NCBI RefSeq assembly: GCF_000308495.1
Contig: NZ_BAFU01000086.1
Coordinates: 222,287-286,286 of the forward strand
Length of the DNA stretch: 64,000 nt
Direction: 5' to 3'
Source: Nocardia brevicatena NBRC 12119
Lineage (GTDB): Bacteria; Actinomycetota; Actinomycetes; Mycobacteriales; Mycobacteriaceae
The notes beneath the pieces were generated by a model. That model was given only the letters and a program-made list of their open reading frames with translations, did not search any database and was not told the origin of the DNA. The position numbers and the translations under genes are program-made. Below, piece by piece: positions 17,782 to 25,968 of this stretch; position 1 is the stretch's first letter, and every line of letters begins with the position of its first letter.

Positions 17782-18324
17782 CTAACCGAGGCGATAGGTC
17801 AACTGGGCGAACTGGCCGAACCGGCCGACATCGACAAGCCTCATCCGCGCCGACAGGATCCGACGCGGCAGCAGTGGCGCACCACTGCCCAAAGTTACCG
17901 GTGCGACGCTCGCGATGACCTCGTCGAGCAGTCCCGCGTCGGCGAACTGCCCGGCCAGGCCACCCCCGCCGACGACCCAGATGTTCCGTGCATCCGCCAC
18001 CTCCGCCATCTGCTTGTGCACCGGCTCGACGTCACCGGACACGAAACGCAGGTTCGCGCCCGGGATCGGGGACAGCTCACGATGGGTGAACACCCAGCAC
18101 GGGAGGTCGCCGTAGCTCTTCTTCCAGTCCTCCGGTGACTGGTTCGCGACGATCCACTCGTATGTGGTCGCTCCCATACACATGGCGCCGACTTCACTCA
18201 GGAACCGGGAGATATCCGACTCGGCGCCGCCGTCATCGGCGATTTCGAGCAACCAGTCGAGCGAGTTGTCCGGGTCGGCGATGTATCCGTCGAGGCTGGT
18301 CGCGGTGTAGTACTGAGTTCTCAT
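17782..18324 (-). CDS. RibD C-terminal/dihydrofolate-reductase-fold protein
   Basis: This 180-residue protein of the deaminase-reductase superfamily begins MRTQYYTATSLDGYIADPDN and has the NADPH-binding WVVGGGGLAGQFADAGLLDE motif and a C-terminal LDEVIASVAPVTLGSGAPLL. Family members reduce pteridine- or flavin-precursor-like substrates, but this stand-alone group has no settled function. It is a monocistronic gene with the terminator described just past its stop. Confidence 0.82.
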   Translation of the reverse strand: MRTQYYTATSLDGYIADPDNSLDWLLEIADDGGAESDISRFLSEVGAMCMGATTYEWIVANQSPEDWKKSYGDLPCWVFTHRELSPIPGANLRFVSGDVEPVHKQMAEVADARNIWVVGGGGLAGQFADAGLLDEVIASVAPVTLGSGAPLLPRRILSARMRLVDVGRFGQFAQLTYRLG

Positions 18325-18468
18325 GTCACCACCGTGTCAGCCGACCGTGACATCCTTTGTCAGGTTTACTCGGTCCACGCAAGCAATGCGACGCTCCTCG
18401 ACGAACCGACGGGTTTCGCACCTGGATGCCTACTCTGCTATGCTCCCCCACGCCCCTATATGGGCGCT

Positions 18469-18542
18469 GCCGATGTAGTTCAATGGTAGAACATCAGCTT
18501 CCCAAGCTGAGAGCGCGGGTTCGATTCCCGTCATCGGCTCCA
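18469..18542 (+). tRNA. tRNA-Gly (anticodon CCC)
   Basis: Acceptor arms GCCGATG (18469-18475) and CATCGGC (18532-18538) pair perfectly. The anticodon stem TCAGC/GCTGA encloses loop TTCCCAA, giving anticodon CCC. The T loop TTCGATT is present and CCA is encoded at 18540-18542. It reads GGG codons. In mycobacteria a tRNA-Gly gene lies next to dcd, and here it is about 1.3 kb from it. Confidence 0.96.
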
Positions 18543-18601
18543 CATCAAACCGCCCATCACCAGCACGAGCCAACGATCGGGCAGCCGCCCAAGATCAGCG
18601 C

Positions 18602-18622
18602 TGTAGCCAATATTGTAGCCAA
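18602..18622 (+). repeat. Two direct TGTAGCCAA repeats behind the tRNA
   Basis: TGTAGCCAA occurs at 18602-18610 and 18614-18622, 60 bases past the tRNA. Short directly repeated elements next to a tRNA 3' end resemble arm-type integrase sites of integrative elements. No integrase gene or second tRNA end was found, so this is only suggestive. Confidence 0.3.
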
Positions 18623-18633
18623 CGGATTCCCGT

Positions 18634-19035
18634 TGTTGAGGCTTCAGAAGTTCGCTACCACAGCGCTACTCGCCATCGCCGCCACCACCATCGCCTCCGG
18701 CACCGCAGCGACTGAACTCACTCCCGAGATCCCCCAGTCGGTCTCCGGCGTCCATGACGGCGACGGCTACACCGTCTCGTGGCCGGGCTGGACCGAGGGA
18801 CAACAGATGAATTCCTCTTGTAGGCCACCGGGGTCAACAGGCAGTTCCAGGACGAGATCGTTCAGGCCGCCGGCGAGATGTGCGTCATCCTCCGCAACGA
18901 TCCGACGTGGACGGGGAAGGGCCGCTTTTCCGTCATCTCGTCGAGGCGGGGCACTTCGAGGGCTACCAGGAAGGGCGAGCGCTGCGGCTCATGGTCGACG
19001 TGACCTGCCCGGACATGCAGTGGATCCTCAGATGA
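18634..19035 (+). pseudogene. Broken gene for an exported protein
   Basis: Three frames carry consecutive protein-like pieces. First is a signal peptide (FATTALLAIAATTIASGTAA) followed by a SGVHDGDGYTVSW stretch typical of Nocardia exported proteins. Next comes ATGVNRQFQDEIVQAAGEMC in another frame, just after an in-frame TAG. Last is HLVEAGHFEGYQEGRALRLM, ending at a TGA (19033-19035). At least two frameshifts and a stop separate them. The parts may come from one gene or from two fused remnants. It overlaps the next ORF by ATGA. Confidence 0.55.
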
Positions 19036-19223
19036 TTGGACCGCTCGAAACCGTCACGGCCCCCACCAGGGCCGAGGCCATGATCCAGGTGGGGCTCGAA
19101 TGTGCGGGCTGCACCTTTGACGAACTGGCCGCCCAAGCTCGGTCCGGCCGGTTCGAATCCCTACACGCCCGGATGGCGTGGGTGGCGATCGGGATGTACG
19201 ACGACAAGACCACGACACGCTGA
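19032..19223 (+). CDS. Small unknown protein
   Basis: This 63-residue ORF starts with ATG in an ATGA overlap with the end of the broken exported-protein gene, which suggests the two were once co-translated. It contains two closely spaced cysteines (LECAGCTFDEL) and a helical C-terminal half. The family was not recognised. It may be a surviving gene of a degraded mobile element. Confidence 0.4.
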   Translation: MIGPLETVTAPTRAEAMIQVGLECAGCTFDELAAQARSGRFESLHARMAWVAIGMYDDKTTTR

Positions 19224-19401
19224 GACGTAGGTAACAGTCCCAGACTACGGACGTATAGCAGCCGTTGAGCCGGAATACGCGCTCGGCGGCCGCTTTTCGC
19301 AGCCTGCCTACCGCCACGCAGCACCAGAGGGGAAGTGTTTTGCCCGGAAGACCTATTACAGATTCGGCACGAACCGACACGAACGGGGGCGGTTCGGCCT
19401 A

Positions 19402-19416
19402 CACTCTAATCGAGTG
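19402..19416. promoter_or_regulatory. Probable toxin-antitoxin operator
   Basis: CACTC and GAGTG arms flank TAATC, 10 bases upstream of the toxin ATG and overlapping a TACACT -10-like element. HigA-type antitoxins commonly bind such palindromes to autoregulate; this is inferred from position. Confidence 0.5.
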
Positions 19417-19426
19417 GAGTTAAGTT

Positions 19427-19801
19427 ATGACTTCATTCAGCTTGGAGGTTATCTATGCAGGGCCAGCGCTGACGTTGTACGGAGCCGTGGTCAAGGGTGA
19501 ATGTCCGGCGGTGACCTGGCTACAGGGCTTGGATACCAAAGCTAACGTTCAGTTCAGGGCGCGGATCGATCAACTGACCACCGTGGGTTATCTGCGCATT
19601 TCGGACCAGTTCAACGACCTTCAGTGCCCGGGGCGGCCTCCGGTTTACGAGATCAAGGTGAACAGTGGTTACCGAATGTATGTGGCGAGAAGCGAGCGAG
19701 ACTGGGTCGCCACGCATGGAACGAAGAAGCCCGCGAAGCGGAAGGTATGCATCGAAGCCGAGCGAGCACGGGGAATCTGGGAGGAGACTCGAGAAGGATG
19801 A
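19427..19801 (+). CDS. HigB/RelE-like toxin (phage Gp49-like)
   Basis: This 124-residue protein has the Gp49-like RelE fold: VTWLQGLDTKANVQFRARID, a LTTVGYLRISDQFNDLQ helix and VYEIKVNSGYRMYVARSERD, followed by a basic tail (THGTKKPAKRK). Such toxins cleave mRNA on the ribosome. It is unusual in preceding the antitoxin gene, which is the HigBA order. Its TGA overlaps the next ATG (ATGA), giving tight translational coupling. The local GC content is lower than average, which suggests transfer. Confidence 0.72.
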   Translation: MTSFSLEVIYAGPALTLYGAVVKGECPAVTWLQGLDTKANVQFRARIDQLTTVGYLRISDQFNDLQCPGRPPVYEIKVNSGYRMYVARSERDWVATHGTKKPAKRKVCIEAERARGIWEETREG

Positions 19802-20478
19802 CAACCTGGATCCGGCACACACCCGAGGCTGAAGCCCTCTTTTCCGAGGAGAGGCTTGTGCTATCCGCCACGGAGCTGGTGCACGAGGCCATCGCAGAGT
19901 CCGGTCTGAGCAAGAAAGACCTGGCCAAATTGATCGGGGTGCGGCCCTCCGAGATCAGCCAAAGGCTGAGCGGACATCGCAACCTCACCTTGCGCAGCCT
20001 CGCCCGCATGATGCATGCACTGGGGTATGAGCTGAGCTTCGAGATGAGGCGGAGAAGCTCAGCCGATCGGGAGCGCGCCAACTACGAGACAATGATCGGC
20101 CGGCGCGTGAGCAGAGAAGTAGCCGAGGACAAGCCACCGACCGAGACCGTTCGCAACTACTTCGTCGTCCTGACCTTCAAGGCGTACCCGTTGGATGAAC
20201 TCGAGAAAGCGACGGACGCACTACAGGAGGCGCTGATGACCGTTGCCGGCATTAGCGACCCCGATGTCACTGTTTCCCTCGAGACCGGCCGCGTCGATGT
20301 CGCCATGTACGTTGAAGCCGGCACCAAGTTCGAGGCGATCAGCCGCGCAGAAAACGCACTCGCCGAGGCGATCCACCGTAGCGGCGCACTCCAAGACTGG
20401 GAGGAACGCGCCGAGGAGGACCTACGGGAAGACAGATACCGCGCAGAGGTTCAGCCGGCAGATCTGCTGACCGTATAA
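19798..20478 (+). CDS. HigA-like antitoxin with extra C-terminal domain
   Basis: This is 226 residues from an ATG at 19798. About residues 25-90 form an XRE helix-turn-helix (LSKKDLAKLIGVRPSEISQR, then NLTLRSLARMMHALG), the typical HigA DNA-binding and toxin-neutralising part. Antitoxins of this type usually end near here. This one continues for about 125 residues with a mixed alpha/beta domain (NYFVVLTFKAYPLDELEKAT, DVTVSLETGRVDVAMYVEAG) and an acidic C-terminus, possibly a ferredoxin-like sensor fold. A strong terminator follows. Confidence 0.75.
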   Translation: MTTWIRHTPEAEALFSEERLVLSATELVHEAIAESGLSKKDLAKLIGVRPSEISQRLSGHRNLTLRSLARMMHALGYELSFEMRRRSSADRERANYETMIGRRVSREVAEDKPPTETVRNYFVVLTFKAYPLDELEKATDALQEALMTVAGISDPDVTVSLETGRVDVAMYVEAGTKFEAISRAENALAEAIHRSGALQDWEERAEEDLREDRYRAEVQPADLLTV

Positions 20479-20485
20479 CTTCGAG

Positions 20486-20518
20486 GAAGGCGCCCACTGT
20501 GGCGCCTTCTCTTCGTTT
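20486..20518 (+). terminator. Rho-independent terminator of the toxin-antitoxin operon
   Basis: GAAGGCGCC (20486-20494) pairs perfectly with GGCGCCTTC (20501-20509) around a six-base loop. A T-rich TCTTCGTTT follows. It is one of the clearest intrinsic terminators in the window. Confidence 0.85.
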
Positions 20519-20600
20519 CACCCCCGAACGCACAACGACCCCGTCCGAAGGCGGGGCCGAAGGCTAACCAGAGCTGGTCGAGCAACCTACCCGGAGGGTA

Positions 20601-21791
20601 TCAGCGCACCCCGACACGTTCCGCGAACGCGCGCAGACTGCTCTGCCGGTCCTTCTCCAACAACTCCCCCACCACCTGCTTCAACAGGGTCTGATACCGC
20701 ACCCACTCCGGGCCCCCGACCCGCTCTGCGGTGAGCAGCATGTCCAGCGCCCGCTGATGCTGACCGGTGCGGGTCAACGCGGCGGCCTGGTCCAACAAAT
20801 GCCGGGCCTGACTCACCTGGGTGAGGCCGGCACCTCGGTTCGGCATCCCCTTCGCCGCCTTCAACGCCTTCGAATACCGCTCGCTCGAGACATTGATGTC
20901 GACGGTCTGCATCACCACCTGCGACGGGCCGAAGTTGCATTCGTAGTCCCTGGTGTCCACACCGATCCGGCCGGCCACCTCTCCCGCGACGCTGGCCAAG
21001 TCCAGGGCTTCGGGAGTGTTCTGGTCCCGCCCTGCGGCCGTCGCGCCCTGCAGCACCAGCGACCCGTACACCGCCAACTCTGCGTTGGATGCGTCTCCGG
21101 TCGGCTCGACACCGGCCGCGGCCTTCAACGCCACCTTGTGCGACTCCTCATAGCGGCCCTGCACCAGGAGCTGCCACGCCACCGACCCGCGCAGGGTAGC
21201 GGCCAGGAGGGGATCGTTACCGCGTTCGGCCGCCGACAGCGCCGACCGGATCGCCGTGAACGCCGGGTCGGCCTGCCCCAGATGCACGAGCGTGCACCCG
21301 GTCACCCAGTACATGCGCGCCAGGAGTTCATGGGCCGGCGCCACGGTCTCGGCCTGGGCGGCGTGTGCGGTCGCCCGCAGCTGTGAGATACCCGGCGGGA
21401 GGATGGAGGTGAGCACCTCGTACCGGCCGCCCCAGTAGGCGCCCCACGCATAATCCACTGCCCGCTGGGCTTCCCGCAGCGAGACAGGTGGTTCGTCGGA
21501 GTCGAGCCCGATGAGGTCGTCGACATTGGTGAGGGCGCGGCGGATCGCCACGACACCGGCGTCCGGATCCTCGGAGGGGATGCCGTACCGTTTCCCGACC
21601 AGGTCGGCAATGTCGATGTCCAGTGCGCGGGCGATCTTCTGGAGGCTGGCGATGCTCGCCCCTGTCCGGACTTCCTGTTCGAGTTTCTTGATGAGGTCCA
21701 GGCTGACTCCGGCCTGTTCGGCGAGCTGCTTCTGCGTCAGTCTCTTGCCCCGGTAGCGGCGGATCCGCTGGCCGAGGGTGTCGTGTTCCAT
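20601..21791 (-). CDS. XRE-family regulator with TPR region
   Basis: This 396-residue protein has an N-terminal Cro/CI helix-turn-helix (LTQKQLAEQAGVSLDLIKKL) and a long all-helical part with TPR-like units such as TGQHQRALDMLLTAERVGG. The type is widespread in Nocardia and Streptomyces. It is divergent from a run of four tiny overlapping ORFs starting at 22045, so it probably controls them and itself from the shared region. The ligand is unknown. Confidence 0.82.
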   Translation of the reverse strand: MEHDTLGQRIRRYRGKRLTQKQLAEQAGVSLDLIKKLEQEVRTGASIASLQKIARALDIDIADLVGKRYGIPSEDPDAGVVAIRRALTNVDDLIGLDSDEPPVSLREAQRAVDYAWGAYWGGRYEVLTSILPPGISQLRATAHAAQAETVAPAHELLARMYWVTGCTLVHLGQADPAFTAIRSALSAAERGNDPLLAATLRGSVAWQLLVQGRYEESHKVALKAAAGVEPTGDASNAELAVYGSLVLQGATAAGRDQNTPEALDLASVAGEVAGRIGVDTRDYECNFGPSQVVMQTVDINVSSERYSKALKAAKGMPNRGAGLTQVSQARHLLDQAAALTRTGQHQRALDMLLTAERVGGPEWVRYQTLLKQVVGELLEKDRQSSLRAFAERVGVR

Positions 21792-21846
21792 GGTTGACCT
21801 TCCGGTGAGCCCCTTCTATGGCGAGGGTACCGAGAAATTCCCGAAA

Positions 21847-21891
21847 AAGGGGGACAGGACGTCCCCCCTTGACCAATGTAACCCGGTTTAC
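21847..21891. promoter_or_regulatory. Inverted repeats in a divergent control region
   Basis: A GGGGGAC/GTCCCCC hairpin (21849-21867) is followed by a near-palindrome, GTAACCCGGTTTAC (21878-21891). Both lie between the XRE regulator and the small ORFs and are candidate operator sites. No experiment or alignment supports this yet. Confidence 0.4.
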
Positions 21892-22044
21892 CTTTCCTCT
21901 ACCACCCCTAGCGCCGGTCCCGGACCCCCGACCCTTTCCGGCGCGGGGGTGGTTCGCCACCACACAACACCACAACAACACGACACCGAGGTCTCCGATG
22001 ACAGAGATCAGCATCGACCCCACCGCCGAGGCGCGGTCGGGAAT

Positions 22045-22221
22045 GTGGGCGCCGAACTGCCCCATGAAGCACCAGACGAACCGTTCACCAGGTACGAGGC
22101 CTACGCAGCCATGCAGGCGCATATGGACTGCGACACCTTGTCCTGCGCCCGTAAACGCGCCGCCTGGCAGACCCTTATCGACGCCGGCGAGCTCGTCCCG
22201 GACAACGGGAGAAGGTCATGA
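22045..22221 (+). CDS. Small unknown protein 1 of a four-ORF cluster
   Basis: This is a 58-residue ORF from a GTG at 22045, with a helical YEAYAAMQAHMDCDTLSCAR segment and WQTLIDAGELVPD. Another frame from an ATG at 21998 (MTEISIDPTAEARSG) could be its original start with a one-base shift between them, so the N-terminus is uncertain. It ends in an ATGA overlap with the next ORF. No domain was recognised. Confidence 0.5.
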   Translation: MGAELPHEAPDEPFTRYEAYAAMQAHMDCDTLSCARKRAAWQTLIDAGELVPDNGRRS

Positions 22222-22388
22222 CCCCCATAGCCCCGGTTGAGCTGATCAACCGGTGGCGCATGGAGAAGTGCGACGACCGCGTCCCCTCGGTGAGCATTGA
22301 GCCCGCCCGGTTCGCGCTGTCCTTCCACGCCGGACATGGCTGCCGGCGCTTCCTTGATGGGCTTACCTACTCCTCGGCGGTGGTGTGA
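22218..22388 (+). CDS. Small unknown protein 2 of a four-ORF cluster
   Basis: This 56-residue ORF starts with ATG inside the preceding stop (ATGA) and ends where the next begins (TGATG). It contains PVELINRWRMEKCDDRVPSV and a cysteine-containing GHGCRRFLDGLTY segment. The nested start/stop arrangement on both sides argues for real translation. No known family. Confidence 0.5.
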   Translation: MTPIAPVELINRWRMEKCDDRVPSVSIEPARFALSFHAGHGCRRFLDGLTYSSAVV

Positions 22389-22534
22389 TGACGCTGCCCC
22401 GACGGACTGCACTGCCCTCGGACGAAAAGGGGCGGACATCGTTTCTGCACTGCGTACCCCACTCGATCATCCTCACCCGGATCGTCGAACACCTGCGGGC
22501 GCAGCTGCACGCCCCCGAACGGGAGGCGCTGTGA
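22388..22534 (+). CDS. Small unknown protein 3 of a four-ORF cluster
   Basis: This 48-residue ORF has its ATG sharing the last base of the preceding TGA. It includes SFLHCVPHSIILTRIVEHLR and ends in a GTGA overlap with the next ORF. It is amphipathic, with two histidines near a cysteine. No family was recognised. Confidence 0.45.
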   Translation: MTLPRRTALPSDEKGRTSFLHCVPHSIILTRIVEHLRAQLHAPEREAL

Positions 22535-22662
22535 GCAAGGGCGACAAGTACCGGGGTGTGCTGATCGACAACGACGGCCACATCAGATACCTCGGCGACG
22601 ACGGATTCCCGGTCGACCCCGCCGAACTCCTCGACGAGGACGAGCAGGACGACACCGAGTGA
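22531..22662 (+). CDS. Small acidic unknown protein 4 of a four-ORF cluster
   Basis: This 43-residue ORF has a GTG start overlapping the preceding stop. It begins SKGDKYRGVLIDNDGHIRYL and ends in a run of acidic residues (LLDEDEQDDTE). The acidic tail could suggest an inhibitor or DNA mimic, but nothing confirms it. It is the last gene of the unit; a helicase gene follows on the other strand. Confidence 0.5.
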   Translation: MSKGDKYRGVLIDNDGHIRYLGDDGFPVDPAELLDEDEQDDTE

Positions 22663-22815
22663 GCGACCGGCCCCATTGGCACTCGGATTTCTTGGTATCG
22701 GCGCGGTTGGTCCGACCAGGTCCGGAGACGGTAGTGCTGCGGGTCGAGGGTTGAGGTCCGGACGCCCTGGACCCGGCGTGCGCGATCCGGCACCGGCGCC
22801 GGATTGCGCACGCCG

Positions 22816-24273
22816 TCAGCGACCGCGTCCACCGCCACCGGTACGCGAGAAGCCGGCCCGGCCACCGGTGCTGCCCGCGGGCGCAACCCCGTGACCACGT
22901 CCGCGAGTGCCGCGCCGCCCGGTGGAACGGCTGCCGTCGGTGCGGTGCCGACTGCCACCGTTTGCCGGACCGCCGTCGGTGCCGGTCTGGGTGCCGCCGC
23001 TTCGCCGGGGCTGCTTCGCGCGCATGGGTCGTTGTGCCGCAGTCCCGTTCCGGTTGACCCTATCCGCCGGTACGTCCTGCTCCGACGAAGCAGCGACGAG
23101 GGGGGCGACACGACCTACGAGCCGCGACACCGCGGACGAGTCCGCCGAAACATGCTGCGGTGTGGCGTCGATACCGGCCTTGCGCAACAAGGTCGCGACA
23201 TCACCGCGTTCGGCGGGCAGGATCAGCGTGACGACGTCGCCGGTTCCGCCGGCTCGCGCGGTGCGGCCCGAACGGTGCAGATACGCTTTGTGTTCCGCCG
23301 GCGGATCGACGTGGACCACGAGTTCGACATTGTCGACGTGCACACCGCGGGCGGCGACGTCGGTGGCGACCAGAACCTTCGCGGTACCGGCCGCGAATGC
23401 CGCCAGGTTACGGTCGCGGGCGCTCTGTGCCAGGTTGCCGTGCAGATCCACGGCGGGAATGCCCGCGGCGGTCAATTGCCTCGCCAACTTGCGTGCCTGG
23501 TGTTTGGTGCGGGTGAACAGGATCCGTCGACCGATGCCGGATGCGAGTCGGTGCACGAGCGCCTTCTTGGCGGTGACGTCGACTGTCTCGAAGATGTGAT
23601 GTGTCATCGTCGCGACCGGCGAATCCGCCTCGCCTACCGAATGCCGGACCGCGCCCGACAGGAAGCGCTCGACCAGCCGGTTGACGCTCTTGTCCAGGGT
23701 GGCCGAGAAGAGCAGGCGCTGACCTCCCGCCGGGGTGGCCGCCAGGATGCGGGTGACCGCGGGCAGGAACCCGAGATCGGCCATGTGGTCGGCCTCGTCG
23801 ATCACGGTGATCTCGATGGCGTCGAGAGCGATGAGCCTCTGCTTCATCAGATCCTCGAGCCGGCCGGGACAGGCGACGACGATATCGACGCCGTGCCGCA
23901 GCGAACGCACCTGACGCTGTTGCGGTACACCGCCGAAGATGGTGGTGACCCTCATCCCGTACACCGCGGCCAGGGGTTCCATCGCTGCCGCGATCTGCAT
24001 GGCCAGTTCCCGGGTCGGCGCCAGGACCAGCCCGGTCGGGCGGTTCGGTGCGGCCCGCCCGGCGCCGCCGAGCCGGTCGATCATCGGGATGGCGAAGGCG
24101 AGCGTCTTGCCGCTGCCGGTGCGTCCGCGGCCGAGAACGCTCCGGCCGGCGAGCGAATCGGGCAGGGTGTCGGCCTGGATCGGGAAGGGGGCGGTGATAC
24201 CCGCGCGCGCCAGGGCGCGGGCGAGCGGTGCGCGGACGCCGAGCAGGGCGAACGACGGGGAATCAGTGTTCAT
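22816..24273 (-). CDS. DEAD-box RNA helicase (RhlE-like)
   Basis: This 485-residue protein unwinds RNA with ATP. Motif I GRTGSGKT (about residues 50-57), PTRELA, the DEAD box in VIDEADHMADLGF, SAT, and the helicase C domain with HRSGRTARAG are present. A glycine/arginine-rich tail of about 100 residues follows, typical of RNA-binding extensions. The start MNTDSPSFALLG at 24273 is preferred; a longer frame reaches 24402 but lacks family similarity. The long leader may hold cold-responsive control, as in related genes. Confidence 0.88.
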   Translation of the reverse strand: MNTDSPSFALLGVRAPLARALARAGITAPFPIQADTLPDSLAGRSVLGRGRTGSGKTLAFAIPMIDRLGGAGRAAPNRPTGLVLAPTRELAMQIAAAMEPLAAVYGMRVTTIFGGVPQQRQVRSLRHGVDIVVACPGRLEDLMKQRLIALDAIEITVIDEADHMADLGFLPAVTRILAATPAGGQRLLFSATLDKSVNRLVERFLSGAVRHSVGEADSPVATMTHHIFETVDVTAKKALVHRLASGIGRRILFTRTKHQARKLARQLTAAGIPAVDLHGNLAQSARDRNLAAFAAGTAKVLVATDVAARGVHVDNVELVVHVDPPAEHKAYLHRSGRTARAGGTGDVVTLILPAERGDVATLLRKAGIDATPQHVSADSSAVSRLVGRVAPLVAASSEQDVPADRVNRNGTAAQRPMRAKQPRRSGGTQTGTDGGPANGGSRHRTDGSRSTGRRGTRGRGHGVAPAGSTGGRAGFSRTGGGGRGR

Positions 24274-24861
24274 GTCTGTGGGCTGCGCCTTTCGGGCATC
24301 GGGTTGTGCCGCAACTGGCTGTGGACGCGGGTCCGCGCCGGGAGCACGAGATGGCGAGATTGCCGAGAGGCAAAATCGAGCGCCGTAGGAATAGCGCTGC
24401 AACGCAGCGGAGCCGGTCGCGCAGAGAATGCCGCCTACGACGCTGGACGAGACCTGCGTTCCGTCCAGTGCATCGACAGCTCAGCGAACTGTCGCGTTTC
24501 GACCAGTCTAGCCGACAGGGCCCTGGACTCCCGAAGCCGGCCCGAGCCGCAAAGTAGCCTAGTGGCGGTCCGGTCGGTTTTCGGCTGCCGAGGCAAGTCG
24601 AAAGCGGCTCCGGCCGAGAAGTTCACGGCAGAACCCCAAGCCGGCAACCATCTCGTCGTCGACCATCACTCCACCAGGCGAGCCCTATGGCACGCTCACG
24701 CGTTCGTATCGACGTCGCTGATACCCCGCTCTGACAGACACGACCTCGTTGCGGTTTACTGAACAGGTGTGTGACGTCTTCGGGATGCCCGCGGCTCGGG
24801 TCGCTGGTGTCGGTCGGCAAGAAAGCGTCGGTCGAAACCGTCGTCCGGCAGGAGGTGGCCG
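24274..24861. other. Intergenic region upstream of helicase and esterase genes
   Basis: About 590 bases lie between two divergent genes. Several short open frames cross it on both strands, but none has a ribosome binding site or recognisable sequence. It probably holds a long helicase leader and both promoters. Confidence 0.5.
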
Positions 24862-25968
24862 GTGAAGCAAGGCGGTTCGGACTCGTCTGCCGCGGTGCGC
24901 CCCGAGAGTCGGCGCTTACCGACGCGATGGGTTGCCGAGGTGGTTGCGCCCGCAGTGGTGGTATTGGGAGCTCTGGCGATGACTCCTGGGGTGGCTGTCG
25001 CCGAGCCTCCGACCTCCGGCGCGGATACCGGGTCGTCCGAGGGCTACCAGGCCCCGGCCGAGAGCTCCGACCTTGCGGTCCGACCGGTCATCGACCGTAT
25101 CGAGCCGATCACCGATCGTTGGCTTCGGGTATTTGTGACCTCGCCCGCGATGAACCGGGTCGTGCAGGTGCAGGTGCTCCTGCCGGCCGACCGTAGCCGG
25201 CCGCGACCCACCCTGTACATGCTCGATGGCCGCGGTGCCCCCGAGAAAAGCAGCAGTTGGACCGAGCACGGGCATGCGGTGGAGTTCTTCGCCGACAAGA
25301 ACGTCAACGTCGTGTTCACCACCGGCGGTCCGGCCAATCTCTACACCGACTGGCAGCGCCGCGACCCTGTCCTGGGCACCAACAAATGGGAGACGTTCCT
25401 CACCCGCGAACTACCGCCACTGATCGACGCGCGCTTCGAAGGCAACGGTCGCAATGGGATCCAAGGAGTCTCGATGGGCGCCGAGGCCGCGATGATGCTC
25501 ACCTTCCGAACTCCGGGCCTGTACTCCGTCGTCGCGGCCCATAGCGGCTGCTACACCGTCGCCTCCGGCACCGGCCAGGCCCAGGCTCGCTCCATCGTCA
25601 AAACCTATGGTGGCAATCCGGACAATATGTTCGGCCCACCGGACGACCCGGACTGGCTCGCCCACGACACCATGCTGCACGCCGAAGCCCTGCGCGGCAC
25701 CGCGATCTACCTGTCCAGCGGCAGCGGGATCCCCGGCGAACACGACGTACCCGGCCAGGTCGAACTCCCCGACGCCATCACCGTCGGAGGCCCCCTCGAA
25801 GCCGGAGCCTACGAATGCGCTCACGCCCTTGCCGCCCGGCTGGCTCAATTGCAGATCCCCGCGACGGTGAATCTGCGGCCCACCGGCACGCACTCCTGGC
25901 CGTACTGGGCCGACGAACTGGCCCGTTCCTGGCCCACCATCGCCGAAGCACTCGGCCACGACCACTGA
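24862..25968 (+). CDS. Exported Ag85-like mycolyltransferase/esterase
   Basis: This 368-residue protein starts with GTG, with GGAGG six bases upstream. An N-terminal signal peptide ends near VAVAEPP (about residue 50). The alpha/beta-hydrolase domain shows the antigen-85 pattern: LYMLDGRGAPEKSSSW, NVVFTTGGPANLYTDW, the nucleophile serine in GVSMGAEAAM and the histidine in TGTHSWPYW. Ag85-type enzymes move mycolates between trehalose and arabinogalactan in the envelope, consistent with AftD and a TmaT-like gene in this window. The local sequence does not distinguish mycolyltransferase from simple esterase. Confidence 0.85.
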   Translation: MKQGGSDSSAAVRPESRRLPTRWVAEVVAPAVVVLGALAMTPGVAVAEPPTSGADTGSSEGYQAPAESSDLAVRPVIDRIEPITDRWLRVFVTSPAMNRVVQVQVLLPADRSRPRPTLYMLDGRGAPEKSSSWTEHGHAVEFFADKNVNVVFTTGGPANLYTDWQRRDPVLGTNKWETFLTRELPPLIDARFEGNGRNGIQGVSMGAEAAMMLTFRTPGLYSVVAAHSGCYTVASGTGQAQARSIVKTYGGNPDNMFGPPDDPDWLAHDTMLHAEALRGTAIYLSSGSGIPGEHDVPGQVELPDAITVGGPLEAGAYECAHALAARLAQLQIPATVNLRPTGTHSWPYWADELARSWPTIAEALGHDH

